DNA of 64,000 nucleotides, taken from contig OY540813.1 in assembly GCA_961205875.1 (NCBI GenBank), positions 12,619,001-12,683,000 on the forward strand. The letters are read 5' to 3'. Positions 23,106 to 35,886 of this stretch are shown in pieces. Origin of the DNA: Sialis fuliginosa. Taxonomy: Eukaryota > Arthropoda > Insecta > Megaloptera > Sialidae. Position numbers and translations under genes: made by a program. The notes under the pieces were generated by a model. The model was not told the DNA's origin, ran no database searches, and saw only the letters and a program-made list of their open reading frames with translations. Position 1 is the first letter of the stretch, and each line of letters starts with the position of its first letter.

Positions 23106-23405
23106 AGCCAACTTGGAAAAATTTAACCTAAACCTAAAATTCAAGCTCAAATAATAAAAAAACTGGTAAGTAGAAAATTCCAAAAATTTGGATTTCGACT
23201 ATGCTCGACCAATACTACAATCCTATATAAGTCGCTTTTTTGGTATCGTACACTTTTTTTTGGAAAAATTCAACTTAAAATCAAAATTCAAGCTCAAATA
23301 AAAAAAACTGGTAAGCAGAAAATTCCAAAAATTTGGATTTCGATTATGCTCGACCGATACTACAGTGTTTATATATCGCTTTTTTGGCTCCGCACTTTTT
23401 TTTGT
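23080..23405. repeat. Two-copy tandem repeat, 147-bp period
   Basis: 'TTCAAGCTCAAATAA ... AAACTGGTAAG' begins near 23140 and again near 23287. Both copies continue with 'agaaaattccaaaaatttgg', 'atgctcgacc' and 'cgcttttttgg'. The copies differ by a few substitutions. Non-coding; the minus-strand frame through it is incidental. Confidence 0.75.
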
Positions 23406-23739
23406 GTAGCTAATTAAATTAATTATTATGTACACCCTTGATTTTAAGTGCGTTTATAAAAATCAGGTTATACTTTTTTTAACGTACGGTTACAAAACCG
23501 AAAATTCCATTACTCTGCGGTTTAGCGCTTACTCATGCATGAACTTGTGAACAGTGAATCATCGACCATCGATAGTATGCAGCTTTCTATGCTTGCTCTT
23601 TGATGACGGATATGTATTTAATAAATATATCATACATTTATTGAACCAGGGTCGGCATATGATATACTAATATGGGGCGGGAAAAAAAGTTATGGTGTAG
23701 AGTCGTATGCAGAAGTGGTCGACCAGTTTTCATTCATAT
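23406..23739. other. Noncoding, no feature recognised
   Basis: No exon or repeat boundary recognised. Confidence 0.5.
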
Positions 23740-24130
23740 TCGCTTATCACAAACTTAGTAGGGGCTCCTCCCATTTGATTATTATAATATTTAAATCATT
23801 TCTCTGTATACCAAAGAAAGGACAGATATTTTGAAACTCATTTGCTAAATAAAGAAGTACTCTTCGTTTATAGTACTCATATATATTTGTGTAATTAAAG
23901 TATTATGTAATCTATTAAAAATTGTAAATTTTGTGGCAATAAATATTTGATATGCCGAATTTTAGTATTTAAATATGTTAAACTAGATATAAAATTAATT
24001 AATGATATAGACGTAGGTATATTTGTGTTTTTCTCGCCCTAGAAAAAAAATAACCGATGGTGTTTCTCTTAATATTTTTGAATCTGTTGTAAGCGATTAT
24101 GGCCTTTAGGGTGGCAGACGACTTCTAATT
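23740..24130 (-). repeat. Dispersed repeat family R2, copy 1
   Basis: Contains, inverted, the blocks of the copies at 42060-42270 and 50390-50560: 'ggggctcctcccatttgatt', 'ccgaattttagtatttaaat', 'tctcgccctagaaaaaaaat' and 'ctttagggtggcagacgact'. The block order matches. Function and class unknown. Confidence 0.6.
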
Positions 24131-24204
24131 CCTATACCTAGTACATATTTACTTTTTAGTGGCTAAAAAACCATGCACAGTTTGTACTTTTTATATATAC
24201 ACTA

Positions 24205-24395
24205 GACTCGCTAATCCGGCTATTTCTTGCACAAAAATGGTCGGATTATAGAGTAGATCTGATTACTCTCAGTAATCCGGCACGTTCTAACATGTAGACA
24301 TATACATATATATGTGGAGTACGCCGAACTGTTGCGGTAGGGGTACGCCGGACTATTGAGAGACCGGACTATCAAGAACCGGATTAGCGAGAGTC
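24205..24395. mobile_element. Foldback MITE with CTCGCTAATCCGG ends
   Basis: GACTCGCTAATCCGG at 24205-24219 is mirrored by CCGGATTAGCGAGAGTC at 24379-24395. Inner blocks repeat AATCCGG / CCGGACTAT. TA lies just left of the start. The ends resemble pogo/Tigger-type termini in general style, but I cannot assign the family firmly. Confidence 0.65.
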
Positions 24396-24399
24396 TCGT

Positions 24400-25474
24400 A
24401 TACATAGTAAAAAAATGTTATGAAACTATTTAATCAAAATACATAATTAATTTTTATCTTTTATTTTTTAAACGAGGGGCGGGGTTAGGTTATATTAAAT
24501 GACTTTTATTCCTTTAATTTTATTTTTATTTAATTAAAAAGGTAGAGTTGGGCCTGTATAATAGCATTTAATATCTCCACGTACAAATATATCTATTTAA
24601 ATATAGTTCCGATAATATGCACGCGCAAAAATTGTAAATCTAGAACGACTTTCAGTTTGGATTAATCTTTGATGTAAGTGATTAAAACCTATGTAAGTGG
24701 ATATTTGTAACTGTAATGGTTTTTTGAGGTAAAATTATTGAAGACTCAAGTTTCATCTAAGATTTTTTTCGTTTAATGTTCATCTACAAATACTCTTTCA
24801 CTTTTGAAATAAGTAACCTAATTATTTTATGTATATATCGCATGTCAATACTTAATAAAAATGAACATTCTAATGTCTAAAAAAGACTTAATATTAATCA
24901 GGAAAATTCCAATTTTGATGTTAACATATTTTAAAATTTTACTCTCGTACTACAGTACCTATATATAATTGAATTAATTTATTTTCACATATGTATTTAT
25001 ATTCACGTAACTGGGATTTTAGAAATTATTCTGAGTATTCTGAATTAGGTATATAGAATTAAACCTTTAGAACATGCATTATAATTTATATAGGTAAATA
25101 CCAATACCTACTATTAAGTTAAGTGTTTCAAACTTAATATTCTACGAACTATTAATTTTACATTTTATGCAATATTTTTAGTTTTTGAACTGTTTCATCA
25201 AATTATATAGACGTATGGTATGTATGTATTTCTTAATTTGTTTCCATGAAGTGAATTTAATATTACACAAATTAGCAAAGTACACTTTTCAGTATGTGTT
25301 TTGAAATAATTATGAATATTAATTACCTAGTCAAATTATTTTTAAACTGTGAACTAATTAGAACTAAAATGGGTTTTAGTACAAATGTCATGGTATTTGA
25401 AGACGATTACATGTAACGATATGAAATACGTCAGATTACTGAAAAGATTAACATATATGTAAAATTGTCAGCGA
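24400..25474. other. AT-rich noncoding, no feature recognised
   Basis: No exon-like block or repeat boundary recognised. Confidence 0.5.
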
Positions 25475-25476
25475 TA

Positions 25477-25711
25477 TCCTTATAGGAAATGCCAACCTTA
25501 ACTATGGGCCCAAGCATGGCCCAATATTGGGTTGCCAGTGCTGCTTTATCGTTATTGGTCTCAGTCTAGGCCAACCTTCAGATACCGAGCTTCTTTACCC
25601 AAGATTGGGCCAACTCTGGGCCAGCCTTGGTACGACAAACCTTGGTTGATTCTTCTATCATTTGAATCTTGGCCCAGTGTTGGCTGGCCTATTTGTAATT
25701 TCCTGCATGGG
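25477..25711 (-). mobile_element. TA-flanked MITE family C, copy 1
   Basis: The ends are TCCTTATAGGAAAT and ATTTCCTGCATGGG, flanked by TA at 25475-25476 and 25712-25713. The interior has repeated TTGGCC/GGCCAA steps and 'ctttacccaagattgggcc', found inverted in the copies at 31533 and 38569. 235 bp, internally shortened relative to 38569. The 60-codon frame across it is incidental. Confidence 0.82.
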
Positions 25712-25713
25712 TA

Positions 25714-26279
25714 ATTGTCTTAAACTCATGCTATTTTGACTGGACTATAAAGAACAGTGAAATTGGTATTAATTGTTATTATTATTAGATAAATAGATAT
25801 ATGTAGAATGATACTGTATTTAAGTAATATAAATTACATTACATGAGGGTTGGTAATGTACATACATTTGTATTACAGTGTTTTTTACATTTACATTTTC
25901 TCTAAAATTATTATAATATTCATTTATAAAAATATACCTAGATGTTAATATTTTTGCTACAAACATTTTCAACACATTCTCAAGTTTTTCATGTGATATG
26001 AATAAACAAATATTATACAAATGTGGTAGTTTATTATTGTGTCTGTATTGAATTACGGACATCTTCGCTTCATATTACACACTTACAAGTACTGTATACT
26101 GTATATCTATATGTATTATTTTTCATTATTCATCAAAATCTAATATAAATGTTCTTGTATAAAATGCAAATTCAATATGCAGGTACAATATACTTTTTAG
26201 TTATTATTATTATTGAATATTTAATAAACTTTTACATGTATTTAAATATATTTTTCTTATTTATTTTTACTTTTTACAG
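25714..26279. other. AT-rich noncoding upstream of an exon-like segment
   Basis: Nothing recognisable apart from a T-rich tract running into 26279. Confidence 0.45.
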
Positions 26280-26366
26280 GTGGATTAATCACGGTGAAGA
26301 GAATATTTTGAATGGAGCAGTTCTGACAGAAAATCACTCGGGCGAATACTCTTTTTTTCTATTTCG
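26280..26366 (+). other. Weak exon candidate, 87 nt
   Basis: A good acceptor (TTTTTACTTTTTACAG) is followed by 87 nt open in one + frame (encoding WINHGEENILNG, then AVLTENHSGEYSFF) and a GTTAGT donor at 26367. The length is a multiple of three. No start codon, no recognised domain, and no flanking exon to join. It could be a 5' exon of the downstream Exn-like gene or chance. Confidence 0.22.
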
Positions 26367-26997
26367 GTTAGTAAAATTATTTTAATTTTATATATGAATG
26401 TGTATCGTATGGAAAAATCATCTTATGACTTATGAACATTCACTTATAAATTACATTTCAAAGAAAGTTTATATATTGGTGTTCACTTGTATCTCATAAC
26501 TGATTCAAACTGATTTCCAGTGCGTCAGTAACAATCACCGTTTTGAAATAACATATATAAGCTTTATGACAAATTAGAAACTATCCATTAAAGTATACCT
26601 CAAAATTATCAATATGTTAAATACTTACTAGCTCATGAACCATAAGTATATAATATATTGATATTAAATAAACACATGTAATAATCATAGGCGCTGAGGG
26701 AGCGATGGAGTCGAATGTTATCATTAACATCTTAAAAAGTTCCAGTTCAATAAAAGGTGATCCGAGTGTAAAAATAATTGCAGTTAAATTTGTAACATAA
26801 GTACCTACCATTTAAAAGTTTAGACCTTCAACTTTAAAATGCTTTTTTTAAATGCTTTTTTATGATTTTTTTTCAACGAATTACTGAAGTTTTCAGCTAA
26901 AATCGTCATGAGCCTCTACTAATTGAAAAAAATCATTTTAAAGTTTCAATTGACTATACTTATCATTTCTTTTGAACATTTAAGGATTGATCGATTT
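26367..26997. other. AT-rich noncoding
   Basis: No feature recognised. A 64-codon minus-strand frame at 26617-26811 has slightly protein-like composition, but there are no splice sites that would support it. Confidence 0.45.
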
Positions 26998-27000
26998 TTA

Positions 27001-28002
27001 AGCCGCGGTCACATTAGGCTGCTTTACCAGCGCTGCTTTGCCAGCGCTGCTAGCAGCCGAGTAGCAGCGTAGTGTGAACCCAGTACCAGCGCTGCTTTAC
27101 CAGCCGGCTGGTGATTTTAGCAGCCGCTACTAAAGTAGCGCATGTCCAACTTTACCAGCATACCAGCCGATCACGTGACTCCGTTCTCGTCTACTATTGG
27201 CTGGATTTAACCTACTTTAATTAATTTATAATAGTTAATTATTTAAATTATTTTTTTAATTTGTTCATAGACAAATTATTATTATACAAAATTATTATTA
27301 GCTACACAAATATTATTATTGTAACGTAAATAAATAAATAAAAAAAACAGTGTAAAACGAAATACTGACAATAATATTTTATTATGATCACATAACTAAA
27401 AAAATACTAATACAATAAAAAGATTATACGACATGTAATTTTCTAATAATTTATAAGCAATTGTAAAACAACAAAAATTACATACGATATGAATATCAAA
27501 ATAAAGAATAAACTCTTTAACATTATATAAATTATTATAATAATAATTTTAATGTGTTAATATATTTACAATGTATACAAACGTCAAAAATACAAAATAC
27601 CCGAGTAGGATATAATATTATAATTGACTCAGCATATTTTCTTGTGATTTGTGATCTTTAGATTTCAAAATATACTTGTTGGTTGAAAACTGTCGAAACG
27701 CCTCATGCATCTGACTTTATTTGATTCCATAAAAAGTATAATACATTAACAATTGTCGTAAAGAAGTCTCGCGGTGTAGGCAAAGAAAAAATATTATCAG
27801 AACTGTCACAATTTAAAATACAATGTGAATCGACAACAAACCGTCGTTTACTATGGTTACTACAGTTAGCAGCGCTGCTTTGTCAGCGCTGCTAGCAGCC
27901 GACTAGCAGCGTAGTGTGAACCCGTACCAGCCGCTGGTTGCAGGTGCTGCTAGCAGCGCTGGCAAAGCAGCGCTGGTAAACCAGCCTAATGTGACCGCGG
28001 CT
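27001..28002. mobile_element. 1002-bp non-autonomous element, TTA duplication, complex ends
   Basis: The ends are AGCCGCGGTCACATTAGGCT and its complement, flanked by TTA at 26998-27000 and TTA at 28003-28005. A TTA/TWA duplication suggests PIF/Harbinger. Each end (27001-27178 and about 27870-28002) carries several direct and inverted copies of CCAGCGCTGCT and GCTAGCAGC, so each can fold on itself as well as with the other end. The core is AT-rich and codes for nothing I can see. The sharp GC contrast between the ends and the core is striking. Confidence 0.88.
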
Positions 28003-28005
28003 TTA

Positions 28006-28641
28006 GTGAAGCTACAGAACGATAAATTTATGATAATTTTTAATTAAAATTGTTTTTAAAGTCTTCAGTTACAAATAAGTACATATTTTAAAAAATTGCA
28101 GCTAAATTTTGATTTTTACCAAAGTTATAGTTATTTGGATATTGCTATTTTTTTAGGAAAAGCTCTGAATTCGTGGTTATGAAAATTTCGCCCTCATTGG
28201 TAAAATAAAAAGTCGGCGCTTATGTATTATATGTAATATATATTTCTAAGTGATTGTGACAATTCTCAGGTTGACATAACGGAGCAATCTCTTTCAGTTA
28301 ACTTTACCGTATAGCACAGTGACATATTGCGCATTTATATGTTTGCTTATTTTCATTTGCAATTACCATTATGGTTTATATTTTACTGAAGACCCACTTC
28401 TGTCTAGAGTTCTTTCACGCTCGCTATGATTACTGGGTTAAATCTTACCGTCTGATGTTTGTTTGTCCTCTTTGTTTTAACGCAGGTGTTTGCCGGTAAT
28501 GGAAAGTATTTTTTATGAGGTTTTGTTATTAATTTTTTTATAGATATCCATTTTGCTAAATATTGATCTTATAGGTGTATTTATTTTCAGTTGTATTTAA
28601 AATTGTAATTTATATTTAGGAAACTATTAATGCTTCTAATT
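28006..28641. other. AT-rich noncoding, no feature recognised
   Basis: No exon-like block or repeat boundary recognised. Confidence 0.5.
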
Positions 28642-28894
28642 GCCCGTTAACACGTCGCCTGCGCCGTATCGTTTATTTCCTGTTACGTTTTTTCCCGTGC
28701 TCTAGACTCTAGGCCAGGCCACTGCCTTATATAAAATGCATTATAGCCACTGTAATACATTTTATATGAGTGTGTTTACACGACACACGGACGAACCTTT
28801 GTGAAAATACTCCTATATGAAATGCATTACCACTACTAGAGCACAGGGAAAAACAGTTACGGGAAATAATCGGTACAGCGTCCTATGAACGGGC
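28642..28894. mobile_element. Foldback MITE with GCCCGTT ends
   Basis: The left arm GCCCGTTAACACGTCGCCTG, then CGTATCGTTTATTTCCTGTT, then TTTTTCCCGTGCTCTAG is mirrored by CTAGAGCACAGGGAAAAA, CGGGAAATAATCGGTACAG and CCTATGAACGGGC. Arms are about 65-70 bp, with an inner pair around ATAAAATGCATTAT / ATGAAATGCATTA. The target duplication is not clear. Confidence 0.75.
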
Positions 28895-30823
28895 TGTAAT
28901 AATTATATTTTACAATTGTAGAAATCCATTCTTGAATTCGGCTGCAGGTCTTTAACATATTCTAAAAATCTTATATAGAAACATCTACGGGGAAAGATTC
29001 AGAAGAAGTTTTGCATAAACTAGCTCTATAATGTGCATTACTCATTTTTTTGTTATAATATGCTAGCAGCATTATTTACTACATTGTAACATTAAAAACT
29101 AGAATATTCGCCTCGAGATTTCACATTAAGAATAACTAAATGTTTCTTATTATTAACATATAATGCACATACACATATTTAGAAGGGGTCTTTATGATTT
29201 ATGTACAACTTTCCAAAAGTGGCCATTTTTCTCATTGGGATAAAACAAAAAGACAGTTTCTACACATGCGTGCTTATGATTGGGATATTCAAATAGATAC
29301 AATAAATATTGCATGCCTTATTGTAATGATACATTTTATAATATATATTTTGATTCTCACGATTTCCAAATATATTTATTAGCGAAGAAATGACAATTAA
29401 AATAGGTTTCATTTATTTGTACAAATATTAACGTCGGTCGTGTCAAAGAAAGTTATAATTACAAAAACAATGTTTATGTTTTATATGTTTTTTTTTGTTT
29501 TTGTTACAATAAAGCCTTGGTAATTACACTATTTTAGCAACCGCTTCGATCTTGAATATCCAATTCGTGAAAATTAATGAATCTGGAATTTTAAGATTAT
29601 CAAGTGCCCTAACCTAAGATCGCCGCGACCCCTTTTCCCTATTATAAACAAATTAAATTTGGTGAATTAACAAATAAGTTGACAACCAGACTTATGCTGA
29701 ACAAAATGTAAAAAAAATGCATTTGTGTTATGAAATGATTGTTTCCATTAAAACTATTGTTAATAAAATGTTATATTATAATTATTATATTTATGTTTGA
29801 TTTTTTAAACAAAAATAACGCATATGAATTTTTTAGTAGAGAGTAATAATAAAATTTCAAAATTCCGGCAAAATATTGCTGGAATTTACCAGTTCGACCG
29901 GAACCTGAACCGGAATAAAATCGTGAATTCCCTTAATTAAATCATACTATAACTAAGATGACGTTCAAACAAATATCGTAATAACCGAGTTCAGCTGTAC
30001 ATATTTATTAAGAATAGGTAAATAAGACAACGCTGTAACGTGTAATGAATGATGCTGACACTTTAGCCAATGTCGCGCTTCGACGCTAAAATACCAACGT
30101 CATTCATTTGATTTTAAAGTCAACACTGCGATATCTTAAAACTATTATTTACCAAGGCTTATCAAGTATATTTATAGTGCTAATACATATTAAAATTACA
30201 ATAACTTTAATAAATGTATGTACTGGTTCGTTCATTAAACCATATGAAACATTTGTTGACACTTTTATTTTTCAAACAGCGCCAAACTAATTACAATATT
30301 GATGTATAGTATTTTACACTACATACGGCGTACAAAAATAATAATTATATCATTATATGGGTGGTACTGGGTTGCTAAATGAATATAAAATAATATTTTA
30401 ATGGTGTCATTAAACATGATGTAACAAAACACCTGCGGTGCTTGCCAACATTATCTCAGACAGCGTGTGTTCAGATTTTGCTATATATGTATTTTTATCT
30501 ATGCTTGTTTAGGTATGTTTCATACTGACAAATCTCGTAAAATCTTGTACTTACAATCCGTTAAGTTCTTGACCTTGTACTAGTGTTTGATAGTTTCGAA
30601 AAATGTAGGTAGTTTTTTATGAGCTTTAATATGGAAAAACGTCTTTCTTCTTATGTTAGTGTCAGTTGTAGTAGCCTTAATTATCAGAGTATCTAAAATA
30701 ATAAATTATATAGAATCAATTAGGTAGTTGATTTATATAAATATTTGCATAATTTTTGAATTCATTAAGTATTTGTGTTGCTCAGAAGCAATTACGACCA
30801 ACTTTTTAAAACAAACCCAGCTA
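28895..30823. other. AT-rich noncoding DNA
   Basis: Open frames at 29194-29382 and 30108-30290 are short and domain-free. 'aattccggcaaaatattgct' near 29860 loosely resembles the ends of the 12670 MITE. Nothing else seen. Confidence 0.5.
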
Positions 30824-31125
30824 GACAAATCTACATCATATTTAATTCACGGTCATCACGGCTTGCAGCAACGTTTGTGCGCCTTATAAGTGCGCAACTG
30901 GATGTAAACTTTACTGCATATTATAAGTTTAAGCATTTTTAAAGTAATATTTGAATCATATTAGGCCATACAAATGATACATTTTTAGATGATGAAAAAT
31001 TTAAGAAATGGTGTAATGTAAAATTTGCATAGACATTAAGTAAATGTACATATTTACACAAATAAATTTAACACATGTTGCTATAAATTTTGTAAAAATT
31101 TATTTTATCAATTCGTGATCATGGG
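30824..31125 (-). repeat. Dispersed repeat family R1, copy 2 (inverted)
   Basis: Reverse-complement match in block order to 8216-8545: 'catcatatttaattcacg', 'gtgcgcaactggatgtaaac', 'tttgcatagacattaagtaa', 'tttatcaattcgtgatcat'. Non-coding. Confidence 0.65.
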
Positions 31126-31382
31126 GAAAATTTAGTAATTATGAATATTAAATTAAGATGTTTAAAAAAAATTGAGTTAGTCCAAATATAAATATTTAAT
31201 TCATATTTACAATTAGTTAAACTTTATTACATTTAATAATTTATTTACTACCTACGCAGTGTATGTGAATGATAATTTTATAATGTTTGGGGAATTCTAT
31301 AAACTCGGTATTTCCTTTTTATTTACATAATATGAAATTGGAAAGTTCAATTACAAATAATTTTATAGTAATAAATATTATG

Positions 31383-32022
31383 GCTCTTTTAGACGAGCAG
31401 TTCAATTCTCAATTAAGTTTCAGTCGAACTGTCCATTTTTACTATGTGTGCACGGGAGTTTACACGATCCGTTCTGTGCTCAGTTCCCAGTCCTTTCAGT
31501 TCCCTGTTCAGTCTGAGTTGCACTTTCAAATACCCCTATAGGAAATTACAAAGTTGCCACGGTTGGCCAAGACTTGCGTCAATGCTATCCAACACTGAGC
31601 TTAGATACAAATGATAACTTCGTTCAAGACTTGGCCAATGCTTGTCGACCAAGGCTTTTCGTACCAATGCTGGCCCAGAGTTGGCCTAATCTTGGGTAAA
31701 GAATAAATGACCCAAAGCTCGGTGTTTGAAGGTTCGTTTAGACTGGTACCAATATCGAAAAAGCAACGCTGGCATTTCCTACCGGGGTAGTTGAACATGT
31801 ACAGAATGTACACTGAAACAGACTTTCACTGTCACGATTGTTTACACATAGGAATTCTAAGAACTGAAATGAAACAAATAGGTCTAGCCATCCTATTAGT
31901 TTTCCGTCTTCGTTTCAGTTCTCCTGTCAGTTTTTAGTTTTTACACATAGAAAAAATAGACAGTTCGACTGAAACTGACGATGAGACTAAACAGACGACT
32001 GAACTGAGCATCTAAAAGTGCA
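31383..32022. mobile_element. Foldback/TIR element carrying a nested MITE
   Basis: The left arm CTCTTTTAGACGAGCAGTTC, then GTTTCAGTCGAACTGTCCAT is mirrored by ATAGACAGTTCGACTGAAAC, then ACTGAGCATCTAAAAG. Arms are about 70 bp, with further 'cagttc/gaactg' pairs inward. It is interrupted by a TA-flanked MITE at 31533-31787, so the original element was about 380 bp. No coding capacity; the class is not assigned. Confidence 0.72.
31533..31787 (+). mobile_element. TA-flanked MITE family C, copy 2, nested
   Basis: The ends are CCCCTATAGGAAAT and ATTTCCTACCGGGG, flanked by TA at 31531-31532 and 31788-31789. It lies inside the inverted-repeat element 31383-32022, so it is the younger insertion. Shares 'gagttggcctaatcttgggt' with 38569, in the same orientation. 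Confidence 0.85.
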
Positions 32023-32631
32023 TTTAACTATAAAATCTTATCTTGATTATCTTATTTTTCTACAATTTTGTATTTAATTTCATTATTTATCATACAGGTT
32101 AAACAACATAACCCTTGCAGATCTTACCTGTTAATTAAAATATTATGAACAGTAGCCTAGGAGTATGTTTATTTCACAGTTAATGTATTAATCAGTGAGT
32201 GTATACATTTACTAGTCAATGTACAGTAAATTAATTGTCCTTCATTAGAGCAATTTCTGCGAAATTGGGATTATTTTAGTGTAAAACGTGGACTAAATTT
32301 CCGTCACAACGAAATGTATTAAATTCTGCAAAACACTTCATTAATTTACTTGTCTTATTATTATTATACATTTAAAAATATTTGTAAGAATCAATATTAA
32401 CTAACTTTGTCAATGTGCTCGTGTGAAATCACTTCTAATGTATCGAACTTGTATCCGGGATTTGTTAACGATGAACGTCCTCAACCTGAACTTTTTTCAA
32501 CGACGGTCAATGATTTCTAATTTTACTACGTGATAAAGTTTTTGTAGTGAAATACATTTGAATCTTTGAATATATTGTTCTAACGTTAATTGATGTACAT
32601 ATACATACCTGTTATTTCAGTGTACATACCT
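32023..32631. other. AT-rich noncoding, no feature recognised
   Basis: No exon-like block or repeat boundary recognised. Confidence 0.5.
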
Positions 32632-32639
32632 ACCATACA

Positions 32640-33841
32640 CATGGGCGTAGCCAGGATTTTGTTCAGGGGGGGGCAAAAAAAAATTTTTTTGAAACCGATT
32701 GGTCGGCGTGTTTTGCCTAGTACCCCGAGGTAATAAGAGAGGGGTGAGCAAAAAAAGCTCTCACGTTATTATGGTAACCTTACCTAAAAAAATTTTTTAA
32801 TAAAATTATTTCAATGGGCCTCAAATTTTTGGCGTCTTGGACCTCGAAATGTGTAAGAACGACTCTGACAAATGGCCATTAATGTAAACAAAATTTGGTA
32901 AATCCTTTTTTTCTTAAATTAAATTCTATCGTTTCGTTGCAACTTGGAACTTTGGCTCTTGAAAATCCGTGATTTTCATTAACTTAATAAATCAATTTTT
33001 TGGTGTGTTCTTGATTATTATCAAGGAATTATAAAAGAGCCATGAGAAAATTAACATTTTCATTATTTATTATATATCTAGATAGGTGCGCAAAAAGTAA
33101 CAATGAAAAGTCATTATTTTTTTCATTTCTTCTTTTATTTTCGCCACATTTTTTTCAATCAATTAATTAATGTATGTGCATATCTTTTTGAAGACAAAAT
33201 CCTCTACAAAAATGTACTCTACGTTGCTATTTTGGTGTTTTTATTTTTATTTATAATTTTTTTATTTTATGTAAAAAATCGATCTAATTTGAATTGATAA
33301 TATTGAAATATCAAAAAAACTTTTTTTTTTTGTATAAAAAGGATAAAAAGGCAATGACATGAATAGTTTACCCGCTTTAACAAGAGATTGCAATAAAAAA
33401 AACAATGATATTTAAATTTTCGAATCTAAAAATGTCAATATTTAGCCAATGAACTGATTCATTTGTTACTCTTAGTTCACGAGCTAGGGGGAGGGGCAAG
33501 CGTCCCCCCTTGCCCATGCTTTGTGGGTAGTTATTTTAAAACAAAACACAGTTTTCACTGTTGCCAACACTGCGACCTTTGCCTTTAGGTGTTTTTATTT
33601 TATTTTTAATTTTCCCTGATATTTTAGTTTACATGTAAAAGTAAAATATTGTGTTTAAAAAAACTTTGATATTTGATTTTCTGGATCCAAAATATAAATT
33701 TATGTTCAAAAATCCAATGGACATCATAGAAGTCTAGAAATATCCCTGTTTGAACAATAATACTGATTTACTTATTACTTTTTGTCCACAAGCTAGGGGG
33801 GGGCAAGCGCCCCCCCCTGCCCCACCCTAGCTACGCCCATG
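32640..33841. mobile_element. 1.2-kb hAT-like element, perfect 8-bp duplication
   Basis: The ends are CATGGGCGTAGCCAGG and CCTAGCTACGCCCATG, flanked by ACCATACA at 32632-32639 and ACCATACA at 33842-33849. Inside, a subterminal block 'agctagggggaggggcaagc' near 33482 recurs near the right end at 33791, an internal duplication of the terminal region. The 64-codon frame 33103-33297 is Phe-rich low complexity and not a transposase. It is a non-autonomous element at 1202 bp. Confidence 0.9.
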
Positions 33842-33849
33842 ACCATACA

Positions 33850-35884
33850 TTGTATTGTCAGGTATTGAGCAAATATACTTTCTTGTTAATTAGTTATTGT
33901 TTTATGATGATTTGATTGGGAGATCATTTAAGTTTTATAGTTTGTTTTAATGATGTATCTACATATTGTACTTATGTTAACAGGTGTCTGAAAACTGATA
34001 CTGATACGTATTCATGACAAATAAAATTTAAAAAAAATTAGTCAATGTTTTTATCACATTATGGAATAGACCTTATAGCTATAAGCAAACCGAAGATATC
34101 AAATATCATACGTTTTGAAGTAATTGAAAATACATCACCGATATTGCACGAAGTCACCCTGATAATAAATTATCGATCATAAGTTATTAAATGGCCGTCG
34201 ATAGTTATATCGTTATATAAGTTTATCAGTCAATGAATTCATCGGTGTTAATTTTGTCAAATTCTGAATTCATCAACCAATCATATTTTCATAAAATAAA
34301 TATTTTAATTTTTTTGTATCTGTATTGTATACATCAGAAGTGTTCAGACAAAAGGGCGTAACCGTCGAAAAAAATGGTTTGTTTGTTTTTCTTGTAATCC
34401 ATCTCGAACTCTTATATCAAATCAAAGGGCGTAACTCACAAAATATTCGAAAGTATTTAAATAATTAGAAATCACAGGATTAACAATTTACACGTATACA
34501 TAACATTCTTGCACTTTTTTGATTTAATTTTTTTAGAACTACAATTAAAATTTATGACCCCATAAATTTATAAAGGTAACGAGGGCGAAGCGTAGTCATT
34601 TATAAAAAAATGTAGTTTTTTGCATTTACCTGCAAAGATGAGTTTTAAGACCATGTAAAGTTTTGGATGTTTGGAATAACCCATAATATTAATGAAAATA
34701 TTATATAAGTTGCACAGATCGATGTAACTTGTACCTTTGTTTTTAGTATTTATAATAAAAATACTGAAAACTACAGGGAATTAATTTACGATACAATATC
34801 ATCATTCAAGGTATTTCGGTTCTGACATCACGTATTGTATATTATACTTGTTTTCTGGATAAAAATAAATTTGTTCCAATGATCTCTCAGTAAAGCACAT
34901 TTGGAAATTTTAAGTTAGTAAATTTCTAGGTACATTTTTAGGATCACCGGAAAAAATTTAAATCTATTGTCTTATGTCCAAGTCAAGTTCATTTCAAAGA
35001 TAAATATGTTGCTGACATATATTATAAAAATATTTATATTGTCTTTTGTAATGTCCTCAACAGACGTGTTTTTAAACAATACATAATAGACCTCTAAAAA
35101 AATACCAAATATATATATTTTTTAATATTCGTCTGTCAAATTGTATATTTTGCAACAATGCTTCTAGCATTTTCAAAAACAATACGATTCATGGTCGACA
35201 GAAAAATGATATTGCGTTATTTTTGCTATTTTATATAAATTATGATATTATATTATAAAAAATACTAGATTTTTATTTTTTATAAAGTAATAATTTGTGC
35301 GGTTAAGTTTGAGAAAATCTTTATTGAGTAGATTTTTTAGATAGGTATTTAATAAATAAATAAAAATATCAAATTGTTCTAGTAAGATCAATAAATGTAG
35401 ATAAAATATCGCCGTTTACCTATTTATTTTCGTTTCAATTTATTTTATTTTTCAAATTGCATATTTTTAATCATTTTAAATTTCACTTTGTCTTTTTTAA
35501 AAGCAATTACCATAGAAAAGATCGATAATTTTTAAATCAATAATTTATAGGGGTCCTATAAAATACTTGAACCCGTGTATTTTTATGAAGAAGTCCGGCC
35601 CTGCCTATGTGGGTACATACACCAAAGAATGTACTTATTGATTTAATTAATAAATTCTTATTATTACTTTAACGATTGTTTTCTCTATATAGAAAATTCA
35701 GTCCAAGGATTGGTGAAATTGCTTTCATTGGATTTTCACATATGCACGTACATATGTTTAACTTGTTTAATTGATAGGTGCAATTCAATTACAAATACGT
35801 TTTAGTACTCTTACTTGTGAGTATATAAGTGGAAGATGGGAACAATGATAAAAATTAAAAATATTTATAAAAGTAATTTTTTGT
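33850..35884. other. AT-rich noncoding DNA
   Basis: No exon recognised. About 35685-35755 (ctatatagaaaattcagtcc, then ttggattttcacat) is a diverged relative of 36885-36950, suggesting a dispersed repeat. Confidence 0.5.
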
Positions 35885-35886
35885 GG

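Noticed and set aside
33103..33297. 64-codon frame as a transposase or membrane protein
   Set aside because: Phe-rich low-complexity translation inside a non-autonomous hAT-like element; no transposase motif.
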